The position numbers and the translations under genes are program-made. The notes beneath the pieces are model-generated. The model saw only the letters and a list, made by a program, of their open reading frames with translations, had not been told where the DNA came from and made no database searches. From Ettlia oleoabundans (Eukaryota; Chlorophyta; Chlorophyceae; Chlamydomonadales), in NCBI GenBank assembly GCA_019693395.1, contig JAAMXP010000352.1:1-30485 (forward strand): 30,485 nt of DNA, given 5' to 3'. Below, piece after piece: positions 10,455 through 25,451 of the stretch; position 1 is the stretch's first letter, and each line of letters starts with the position of its first letter.

Positions 10455-10461
10455 ATTTATA
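10455..10461 (-). promoter_or_regulatory. TATA box of the membrane-protein gene
   Basis: The minus strand reads TATAAAT about 75 nt upstream of the first ATG (uORF) and about 110 nt upstream of the main ATG. Transcription would start near 10430, leaving a 5'UTR of about 50 nt before the uORF. Confidence 0.55.
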
Positions 10462-10718
10462 AGCTCCAGGCAATGCAGCGAAGCGGGTGGCAGCAGCAAG
10501 AACCAGTGGGAATGAGGTCGGCACTGCAGCAACGCGGCGATGAAGCGGAGTTTTGTTTAAGAAAGGAGGCGCATTTTGAAGTGCAGCTGTGCGCAAAGCC
10601 CTCTGACAGGCTTTCTGATATGTTGGCGGAAGGTTTCCCTCACTGTCAGCGTTCCCCCGCCTCACAGGTGGCCTGCAATCTACCAGCCGCGTGTCTGCCA
10701 TGTCCTTCGTTAGAGAGT

Positions 10719-10723
10719 TTACA
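10719..10723 (-). terminator. TGTAA poly(A) signal, docking-complex gene
   Basis: The minus strand reads TGTAA 57 nt after the TAG stop of the coiled-coil gene and upstream of the next gene's TATA box. This gives a very short 3'UTR, which fits the tight tandem spacing (about 430 nt stop to next ATG). Confidence 0.5.
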
Positions 10724-10779
10724 GGACCTGCTCCCACTACAGTTTGCAACTCAATTGAATATTGTTGAAGGACCTGCGG

Positions 10780-13700
10780 CTATCTCCCACCGCCATGCCC
10801 GGTCATGCGGGGACCTCGGACTGCCTTGATTTTCACCGCCGTGTCCGCCTTCAGCGCTACAACCTTGTTCACGCGAGCCACCAAAGAACCGCGGCTCAGT
10901 GGCCGCTCGTCGTCGGCCCCTGCGGCAGCCCCAGCGCTGGGGCTGCCAGCGGCTGGTGCGGAATGTGTGGCCAGCGTGGCCACGCCGGCGGCTCCCGCTC
11001 CGCCGCTGCCGCTGGTGGACGGCGGCTCAATCACAAATTGCAGTGGTGCCTCTCCTGTACGCTTGCCTGTCAGCACATCAGCCGCGCGCTCTCCGGCGGC
11101 AGCATCGCTGCTGTCTGCCGCCAGCAGGCAGTAATCCGCCAGCAACTCATTGGTGCGCTGCTCCAGCACTCCGAGATACTGCATGATGTTCTTCTCAGTG
11201 ACACCCTCACCTCCTTTGCCCAGCAGCTCCAGCACTGCCGGCGTGGCGCACCTGCGGCAGCGTTAGACGTCACGTTGCTGGCACAAGGCAGGGTGTGGAT
11301 GGGCCCCAGCGCAGGTAAAATACAAGCAAGGCTCACAGCGACAAAATTTTGGCACCTTACAACCTGAAACATGCTGTGATCAGTTAGCGCTATCAAAATG
11401 GCACATGCCGTATGGGAAAGCCATTAGTCCGGTGCTGCCTGCTGCTGTATTGCATAAAATCCATGCCACACAACCATGCGTTGAGCCAAGCTGATCGACT
11501 GGGCACACGCTGACCAATTTGACAAACCCGCCATCTCCACTCACCCCGAGCGGTTGAACACGTCCAGCACTGCCGCCCGCAGTGAGTTAACCATAGCCAC
11601 CGCCTGGCTGTGCTTGCTCTCATAGCCGTCAGCCGCCTCCTCCACCGCCGCCAGCTCAGCACTAAGCGCACGAAGCGCCTGGGTGCGCTCACCGTTGGCA
11701 GCAGCGAGTGTCTCGGCGCGGTGCTTCTCCACCTCAGCTCTGTAAGCAGGACAGGTGCGAATGGAGCAGGCGGGGGATGCAGATCGGGTGGGTGGTTGTA
11801 GAATGTTGGCGGTCATCAATGGTATGGAAACTCTCGGAAAGTCTCTCGGTCAATAGTGTCAGTGCATCAGGTGCGAATCCCTGGCCAAGCAACAAGTTGT
11901 CACAGCACAGCCCCAATGCTGCTTGCTCATATACCACATCTTCTCTAGCTTGCAGCTCCTGTCAGTGCACCAACTGTTTTGGCAGCTTGGACTGAACAGC
12001 CATCTGACTGGCTTGCCATGCCCTTGCTCCCTTTTGCAAACCAACACCCATCCCTTTGCAGCACCTTAGACAGACAATGCTTTCCTCCAGTATGTCCACC
12101 TCAGCAGTGAGGTCATTCACGTAGTTGAACAGCGTGAAGTTGGCCTCCTCCCCCTCCACCAGCACAGCCAGCAGCTCATCAGCATCCTCCATGCCTGACA
12201 GTCAAATCACGATGGGAGAAGGAAAATGGGAGGTGGGAAGGCAGGTGAACAGCCAGAAACCTATTCAGTTTGGGCAGGCAGCCATACAGCCATGCAGAGG
12301 TGGTGGGCAGGCACGTAGAAAGGCGGCATGTGGGCAGGCCTGCTGATTGGGAACTAGGGTTGTGTGCGGGTTGTGCAGTGAAGTAGGGCCTACTAGCAAG
12401 CAGGTTAGTGCTTCATATGCCTAATGCTTTGCAGTTCTTCCTGCCGCTGGGGCACCTCGTGAGTTTTCGGTGGCGGCAGATAGCAAGAAGCATCCCAAAC
12501 CCTATGCAGCTTGTTGTTGCACAGCCAGGCTCACCTGTGGAATCCAGCACCTTCTTGAGGGATTCCTTCAGCTGCCTCACACGCTCCGGCGCCGTGGCTG
12601 CCGCGTTGGTGGCCCCATCCGCTGCCGCATCACCGCCGCCAATCCCCTGCGCCCCTTCCGCCTTGGACGGCGTTGACTGCCGCTTCCCCGAGGGCGCAAA
12701 CTGCTGCCTGAACAGCTGTGCCATTTGCTCCTCACGGGCCGCCATTTCGCGCTGCCGCTGTGCCTCCCTGCTGCGTCTGTCCTGCTCCACAATGTCGGTG
12801 AGCTGGCGCCACTCGGCCTCGTAGTTGGCCATGTCCTTGTCAGCCTGCACCTTGACCTGGCCTTGTAGGATAAGGGCCTGCAGAAGGCATGCCGCGTGGC
12901 AGGGTGTGCCCGCCGGCAGATAGTGAGCCATTCAGTAGGGTCGGCGGATAGGCATGCACGCAAAGAGGTGCCAGGCAGACATAGACTTTCCAAACTCAAC
13001 AGTCTATCTGCACCAGAGGACAATAACTTGGCGCATACTGCAAATGGGCCCCCTCCTTTCTGACGCCGTTCTTGACTGCTTTTCACAGTCCTCACAAAGG
13101 AACCTGCCCTGGCAGACTCTCCCTGCCCTGCACCAGCCTCAGGTGGCATTTGCTGTCCTGCCACCGCCACCGCCCTCCCCCACCCCTCTCTTGCCCTGCC
13201 GCATGGCCGACAGCAGCCCACCTTCTCCCGCGCCTCATACGACTTTGCTATGCGTGCAATGAGCTCCACCATCTCTCCCTTCTGCCGCTCCAGCCCCCTT
13301 GACAGCTTTCCCGCCAGCTCATCAAACAGCTGCCGCTCGCGCCTCAGGCCGTCAATGCGCGCCCGCAAGGCGCGGTTGCGTGTGGCCGCCTCATTAGAAC
13401 GTATGCTGGCCTGCTGCAGCCGATCCTCCAGCACACGAATGCGACGCTGTAGCTGCAGGGTGGGCATTTGCCAAGGGGGCAGAATGTGTATATGGCACCA
13501 AGTGCAAGACTGGGTGCTTGTGGTGAAACAACTACAACATGCTTGGTCTCAAATTTGAGACGAGTGGTCTTATGGCATAATTCAAACATGAGAAGCACGT
13601 ACAATTGCAATAGGAACTCAGCAAGCAGTGCAGCCCCCCGTATATCCATCAATGCCCACCTTGATTGCTTGCTCTGCGGAGTTGTTGAGGCCCCCCATGG

Positions 13701-14211
13701 CCACACGCTGCTCGGCAATGTGCTGCCTCAACACCTCCACCTGGTGCTCCAGCTCAGCCTTGAGCCGCTGGTGCTCGGTGATCTGCCGGTCAGGGATCCC
13801 AGGGGCAAAGGAGGCGGTGGTACTATAAACTATGTACCAGTCGGTGATCAGGCGGCAACTGTGGTTGCGCCCATTGCTGACCAATAACGCAGCATGGTTG
13901 AATTGCAAGCGCGGCAACAATCGCGCTTTTCTGATGCGTAATGCAGTGTGAGCAACACAAAGCCGACTACACTGAGCCTGCTGCCGGCACACCTTGACGA
14001 CATACACTTCTGCCTGCTCCTGAAGGTTGGCGATAAGTGCTGCCGCGGTCTGGGTGGTAGGGTTCACGCTGAACTTGTTCTCCAGCATGACCTCCTCCTT
14101 CAGTTTTATGTTGTCGGCTGCAATTGTATCAATGGCAGCACGCTGCTTGCGCAAAAATTGTGCATTGTCGGCCGGGCGGACTGGCGGCGGCGATGCCGAG
14201 GCGGGTGGCAT
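10780..14211 (-). CDS. ODA1: Outer dynein arm docking complex coiled-coil subunit (ODA1/DC2, CCDC114/CCDC63 type)
   Basis: Seven exons (minus): 14211-13993, 13782-13660, 13452-13222, 12877-12535, 12194-12065, 11739-11545 and 11251-10780. All phases agree and give 570 aa, close to the ~550 aa of the Chlamydomonas protein. Most of the protein is heptad-rich coiled coil (e.g. FLRKQRAAIDTIAADNIKLK, ELEHQVEVLRQHIAEQRVAM, RRERQLFDELAGKLSRGLE). Family signatures are FTLFNYVNDL near the middle and TEKNIMQYLGVLEQRTNELL toward the C-terminus. The final ~100 residues are Ala/Gly-rich and variable. In relatives the protein heterodimerises with DC1 and anchors outer dynein arms to the axonemal doublet, so its presence means the organism keeps motile-cilium genes. 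The start ATG at 14211 fits the short N-terminal leader of the family. It is divergent from the V-ATPase gene, 431 nt away. Confidence 0.88.
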
Positions 14212-14642
14212 AGCTGCTGGGTTTGGGCCGCCGCCCGCGATCTCAAGTCAATAACTTGCAGGCGCGCCGCTTGAAAGCACACGTTGGCTTCCCCTGCCAA
14301 GGTTGCCGAGTGTCGCTAAGGGGAAGACCGAGGACAGGTTGAAATGGAAACAAATGAATTCACCGAAGCGCGTAACAATCCTTCCGGCTGACCTCCAAGG
14401 GCGAATAGGCCGACGAACGAAGGTCAGCGCCCCGCCTGCTGAGGGTCGTGCTGCGCTTGTGGGTTGCTCTGCTGAAGCTTTGAGGCACCTCAACGCCTCC
14501 CCAACCTGCTAGTGAAACATCCGTATAAGGGATCAGCAGTCCGTGCGACCACCAGCTCTCGATCACCTCGCACTAGTGCTGGGAGCTCCGGGAGCTGCAC
14601 TCGGGGGCCGCTTGCCCACTCCGACGACTGGAACGGGTCGGG
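14212..14642. promoter_or_regulatory. Shared divergent promoter region (ODA1 / V-ATPase A)
   Basis: 431 nt separate the two start codons, and both promoters must lie here. On the plus strand TATAAG at 14524-14529 is about 115 nt upstream of the V-ATPase ATG and is a reasonable core element. I see no TATA box for the leftward gene. There is no coding exon I would support in this interval. Confidence 0.5.
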
Positions 14643-20903
<6,261 letters not shown>

Positions 20904-21296
20904 TGACAGGGCCGTTCTGGCAGGATGCATCGAGCTGGCGTGCGGATGTGGAGCAGAGCTGCAGCTGTGGTTGTAGTGACGTGACCTGCCTAGCAAGCGA
21001 GCAAGGCTTCCAAGTTTCGCCTTTCGGCGGAGCCATGAGCGTTGGCAGACTCACATAGTAGGCCCTGGCGCCCATTGTGTGCCAGGCCTGGTGGCTGACC
21101 CAGAAACTGCTGCTCCACAGTGCTGCTCGTGGTATAACCCTGCTCAGCTGCCCCACCCAGCTTTCCCTCCTCTTTTTTGTACTCTTGACCTTCGCTTTCT
21201 TTTGCAAATACTGCTCGTCGGTTCTGTATGCATTGCAAGTGTGCCCTACAGCACCGCCAGCCCGCTTCCTTGATCTCTGTATTTGCCAAGATCGGC

Positions 21297-21301
21297 TGTA
21301 A
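21297..21301 (+). terminator. TGTAA poly(A) signal, V-ATPase A
   Basis: TGTAA lies about 395 nt after the V-ATPase stop codon, at the end of a T-rich 3'UTR-like stretch. No earlier TGTAA was seen on the plus strand after the stop. Confidence 0.55.
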
Positions 21302-21906
21302 CATTTGGCTGAAGCAGTGACACCAGAGCTAGCAGTGTTGTGCCGGAGAAATGGTAAGAGCCTGCCTCGCTACATGAGTTCTCTCTGCAGCAAGTCTGCA
21401 TCCTGATGCTGGCCTGGTGCTGGCCAGTCCCCGATGGATGATGATGGACCAGTGCAACGGTCTGTGCCGTCTGCAGCTCCTGCCGATGGCTGGCGGGGCC
21501 TGTCGGGAGCTGCAGAGGTGGTCTTGCTAAAGCAGGAACCAGGCTTCCACACCCTGCAACAATGCACATCGTCTTTGGCGCTAGTACAAGCCATATTTAT
21601 TGCGAGGGTCACGTGGAGGCGGTTGGTTTTCTGCAAGCGTACACCAATGGGCGACGGCATGGGGTTGTCAAGACTGTAACCCCTGGCGCTTGTAGCCAGT
21701 TTGGGCGGCACACCGCTGACAACGAAAGGATCGGCAGTTATTATGGAGCAAAACTGGGCGGTCCTGCCGTCCGGAGCCTCCAAATTTGTTTTCCGCGACT
21801 TTCCAACACCTTCCCAGCCTTCACCAGCCCTCCTCGGCTAACTTGCGCACTTTTCCCCCACCTTTGCGCTTCCCTTCGAAACCACAGACCCTCTCAAACA
21901 CTCAAG
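21302..21906 (+). promoter_or_regulatory. Upstream region and untranslated first exon of histone H2B
   Basis: About 600 nt precede the H2B 5'UTR intron. Visible elements are a palindromic CACGTG (G-box) at 21610-21615 and a CCAAT box at 21644-21648. No clear TATA box is seen. The last ~120 nt are pyrimidine-rich and look like transcribed leader up to the donor at 21907. I find no credible coding frame here in either direction. Confidence 0.4.
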
Positions 21907-21990
21907 GTGGGTGTCTGGCCCGTGGCACCTGTTTGATTGTTGGTGGGTCCCTTCCGATTACTCAGCTGCCCCGCCTTTCTGTTCCCGCAG
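21907..21990 (+). other. 5'UTR intron of H2B ending at the start codon
   Basis: The sequence CTCAAG/GTGGGT at 21906-21907 is a good donor, and ttcccgcag ends directly before the ATG at 21991, so an 84-nt intron abuts the start codon. The acceptor has a clear pyrimidine tract. No coding sequence is affected, so the call rests on splice motifs only. Confidence 0.6.
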
Positions 21991-23155
21991 ATGGCTCCCA
22001 AGGCTGAGAAGGCTCCCGCCAAGAAGACGGCCAAGAAGGTAAAGGCGCAGCGCGACAGCCCGAGTGTCATTCCTCAAGTCCCTCGCTCGGCGCCACTCCC
22101 TCGCTCATCCTGCTCATGTCGTGCACTTGGCCCTGCAGGTGGCCGAGAAGCGCAGCCGCGCGGCCCGCAAGCAGATCTCCAAGGTGCGTTTGTCTCGGCG
22201 TAACAACAGCTCGAATCGGCGGCCCGCCGGTTGGAACTCCAGCGGAGTAACGAGCGCTGTATGAGTGGCAGGCAGCGGTCAGGTGGCAGTGGGCGTGGAG
22301 GCAAGGCTGCTGGCAGAGCACCGCAGCGGCAGGCCGGCTGATGCTGCACGTTGCGTGTTGACGCCGCTTACCCCTGTGACTGGCCCTGCAGGCGGAGACC
22401 TACAAGATTTACATCTACAAGGTGCTGAAGCAGGTGCACCCCGACACTGGTATCTCCTCCAAGGCCATGTCCATCATGAACTCCTTCATCAACGTGAGTG
22501 ATGAGGCAACAGAGGGGATGGGAGTTGGGGCGGTGGATGGCCAGTCCCCAGCTTAACTCCCAGAAGTGGCCAAAGTTGGCAGCTAACCAGCAGCGAGTCA
22601 TGAGATGCTAGTAGAAGCATTGCATAAAGGCAGCTCAGCCAAGGGAGGGGTGTAGCGGATGCGAGGGGTGCTGGTTATGTGCGTGCTTTTGCGGGACGGA
22701 AAGCACAAAAGCACGGCCGTACTGGCACAAGGCACTCCAAGCAGGCAGTCATCTGGCATGCTGTACAATGCTGTACGCTCTCCACTAGTTCTCAATCTTT
22801 GCCCCTTCTCCTCCCGCAGGATATCTTTGACAAGATTGCTGTTGAGACGGGCAACCTGGCACGCTACAACAAGAAGCCTACCGTCACCTCCCGCGAGATC
22901 CAGACCGCCGTGCGCCTCATCCTGCCCGGTGCGTGGCAGCACTGGCTGATAGGGGCTGCCTCCACCAAGCGCTCTTGTTTGAATCCCGTCGGGCTGCAGG
23001 CTGTGTGCCCATACACGGTTGCTGTCGCTCCGGTGCACAGCCATGCGGCAGCCACACAAACCCTGGCTGCCTTGCTCTTCCTGCCTGCAGGTGAGCTGTC
23101 CAAGCACGCTGTGAGTGAGGGCACCAAGGCTGTGACCAAGTTCACCAGCGGTTAA
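21991..23155 (+). CDS. Core histone H2B, interrupted by four introns
   Basis: Exons 21991-22038, 22139-22183, 22392-22493, 22820-22928 and 23091-23155 join in phase to 122 aa. The histone fold is complete: [49 protein letters not shown], and [19 protein letters not shown] at the C-terminus, including the AVTK lysine that is ubiquitinated in other eukaryotes. H2B pairs with H2A in the nucleosome. The N-terminal tail is short (about 30 residues, [16 protein letters not shown]...), compared with ~150 aa total for many algal and plant H2Bs. Core histone genes of animals and Chlamydomonas are usually intronless and clustered. This one has four coding introns, a likely 5'UTR intron, a downstream TGTAA and no histone neighbour. 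That pattern suggests a polyadenylated, possibly replication-independent or constitutively expressed copy. Confidence 0.96.
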
Positions 23156-23273
23156 GGTGGAGCAAAACTGAGGGCAGCATGGGGGCCTTGAAGGTTGCAG
23201 CTGCAAGAGCTGTGCCTTTTCTCCCCTGCTTTGTATCCTAGGATTGATTGCAAGTGGAGTTGGGGCTTCACGT

Positions 23274-23289
23274 GCCGGGTAACCCCGGC
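23274..23289 (+). promoter_or_regulatory. 6-bp stem / 4-nt loop in H2B 3'UTR
   Basis: GCCGGG, loop TAAC, CCCGGC forms a perfect hairpin 119 nt after the H2B stop codon. A 6-bp stem with a 4-nt loop is the geometry of the histone mRNA 3' stem-loop, but the loop is not the usual UUUC-type sequence and the flanks do not match. It could be a diverged processing element or chance. Confidence 0.3.
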
Positions 23290-23562
23290 TAGGGCTGATG
23301 GCGCCAGTCATTAACCCCTCCCCGCCACTTTGACTCTCTTTGACTGACCCTTCCACGCCCCACGTCAGCTTCGCTCACTTCTCCAGGAACAACGTATTGA
23401 TTCCCTTTGCCATGCACTTACTCACCTACAGCTCTCCTAGGCAGCAAACCAGCAGCAGGTGGCATCATCTCTGTGTCATGGCTTTGTCCCCGCCTTGTTG
23501 CACCATGGGCACGCTATGCCACTCGCTATACTCCAATTTTGGTGTTGGACCAGAGGTTGTTG

Positions 23563-23567
23563 TGTAA
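23563..23567 (+). terminator. TGTAA poly(A) signal, H2B
   Basis: TGTAA lies about 410 nt after the H2B stop codon, on the coding strand and before the next gene. It supports a polyadenylated H2B transcript. Confidence 0.5.
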
Positions 23568-23923
23568 CATTGAAGCAGAGTTTGAGATCAGGGCACCAAA
23601 CAACAAGTTATGGCCAAGAGTGACAAACAGGTACAGCAGTCCTGAAGCCTGGCACGGTTGTTGCAAGGCTGCTCATTGATCCTGTTCAAATTGGTGCCTT
23701 GCAAAGGTCTACCTGGGCCTTCTGGTGTTGCCTTGTAAAAATGCAAGCACCTCAAATTTGGAGAAAATGTGAAGTGAAGCAGCGCACGCACGAGTGGTCG
23801 GTGGCTGGCTGGGACTGGCAACAGCTGTCTCACCGCTGTCTCACCGCTGCCAGGCAGGCGCTGTTGCCACTTGGGCCACGGTCTCTTAACCCGCAATGGC
23901 CCAGACTGCCGTGCTGATTCACG

Positions 23924-24719
23924 ATGGTTGCGTTGCTGCGCCATCTTGAGGGCTTATGCGAGGACCTGAGTTCTCCGGCTCTCGATCCCACTGTAGATGT
24001 CATTGCGCTTGTTGCAGCTCTAGCTTTTTACGACGTCGCTCAAACTGCTGATAGTGAAGTACTCCTCCGCAATGCCGCAGGCCTCACAAGGTGGGATCAC
24101 TAGCCCACCGCGCATCTGCGCTGTGCACCAGCAGTAGGCGGGGTTGTGAGCCAATGTGCATAACCAACAGCAGTCGGGAGATGGAGCAGCTGATCCGAAG
24201 GTCACACCTTGCTCACTTGCCTGCATCAAGGTGGCAGAGCTCTCGCATGGCGGGGCTGGATGCCGCGCTGCACAACTCCCGCTCACGCTTTGCACCGTTG
24301 GAGGCCCCAGCCGCCGTCCAGTTGCAAGGCGCCTGCCTTGCCATCCAAGCCTGCGACGTTCTGGCCAGCAAGATGGTGCTGCAGCGGAATGAGGCCTTCC
24401 ACATTGCGCATGGAGCTCTGCGCTTGGTGTTGGCGGTGCCGAGCTTGCTGCGGCAATCCATGTTGCACGGAGGGACGGGAATTCGGGCGAGCAGCTGGGA
24501 ATGCTGGCCAGCGCCCAGCTGTCAGCATTGTATGCCACGCTCTTCGCTTTGCAACCGGCTGAGACAGCAGAGGAGTTTGCAGCTGCCGTAGCTCCGCGAC
24601 AGTTGCTGCTGCCCTGGCTGGAGACAGTGACGGAAGCGCTGCTGCTGGGCTTCGAGCAACCCGATGAGGGTGGGGTCAGGCTGCTAGCTTTATTGCATGC
24701 AAGCTTCCTGCGACCCTAA
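23924..24719 (+). CDS. Small helical protein of unknown function
   Basis: Proposed exons 23924-24090, 24231-24435 and 24495-24719 join in phase to 198 aa (second donor could be 24427 instead). Exon 1 is a 55-codon frame starting MVALLRHLEGLCEDL, too short to stand out, and ends at an AAG/GTGGGA donor. Exon 2 reads DAALHNSRSRF ... AFHIAHGALRL, and exon 3 is Leu/Ala-rich (LYATLFALQPAETAEEF, LLLPWLETVTEALLLGFEQ) to TAA. The whole is predicted helical with no membrane segment or motif I recognise, so a helical-repeat (armadillo-like) fold is only a guess. A further frame ending LQMELVSLGN at 24906 might be an alternative last exon. It follows H2B by 770 nt on the same strand. No clear TATA box or TGTAA was found. 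Confidence 0.5.
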
Positions 24720-25451
24720 AGCTATCGGCACCATTGCTGGCAGCTCTCTCTGCCAAAACAGGTGGCATTTTCAGCCATTGTTGTCGGTGGAAACGTGCCT
24801 GCTAACCTGCCCTCCCTTGGACAGCCAAGAACTGCAGCAACAGCAGCAGCTGCTGCTTCAAGGTGTGCAGCGGCTACAGATGGAGCTTGTGAGCCTCGGG
24901 AATTAGAGGAGCGGCGACAGCACGGCTGTGTGCCGCCCATTCTTCCCTGCTGGCCCTATGTTCTTTCATGACTTGACTCCTCCTTCAGTGTGGCTTGTGG
25001 CAATGGCGCATGCAAGAGCATGCTCTCAGAGAGGTGAGACGGGCAGTTGCCCTGCTAGAACTTCTTGCGCTCTTGGTTTGTGCTAATTTTCCGGGTGTGC
25101 AAGGCGTTGGCGGCAGCTCGGTTCAGCCGAAAGGCAGTGCAATGAGTCAGAGTGTTTAGTATCACCTACGCACTGTGTCTGGTTTTCAACATGTGTGTAG
25201 CTTTAGTTTAATGCCGCCAGTGTAGCTTGTATTACAACACTTGTATTCCTTAAACGCATGAGAATGCAAAACCAATATTCAATGGAACACATCGTTCTCC
25301 TGTGCAACTGTACCTCTAAGACCTTCAGCGTAGCGTGTATCACAACGCGAATGTTATGCAATGTTTTGGCAGCAAGGCTGAGCAGGGAAGGTCAGCTCTG
25401 TAGAGCTGCAAGGGTGCTGCACATCATTGTCACCTCACAGAGGCTGGCTAC
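24720..25451. other. Convergent intergenic region
   Basis: Roughly 730 nt between the stop of the small rightward gene and the stop of the large leftward gene. A Gln-rich plus-strand frame at 24826-24906 could be an extra exon of the former. From about 24960 the sequence is AT-richer, without frames or repeats, as expected of 3'UTR/intergenic DNA. The leftward gene's TGTAA lies within it. Confidence 0.45.
25232..25236 (-). terminator. TGTAA poly(A) signal, TAF1C-like gene
   Basis: The minus strand reads TGTAA 216 nt after the stop codon at 25452, in an AT-rich stretch. Position and context fit a chlorophyte poly(A) signal. Confidence 0.5.

Noticed and set aside
10780..11396. Plus-strand frames over the last docking-complex exon
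   Set aside because: They are Ala/Pro-rich shadows of the minus-strand exon, which carries the conserved TEKNIMQYLG motif.
11869..11883. Sequence resembling a tRNA T-loop (GGTGCGAATCC)
   Set aside because: No acceptor, D or anticodon stem can be built around it, and it lies inside an intron of the docking-complex gene.
21246..21783. Minus-strand frames of 107-137 codons upstream of H2B
   Set aside because: They have no recognisable motif and fall in the V-ATPase 3'UTR and the H2B promoter; no splice signals support them.
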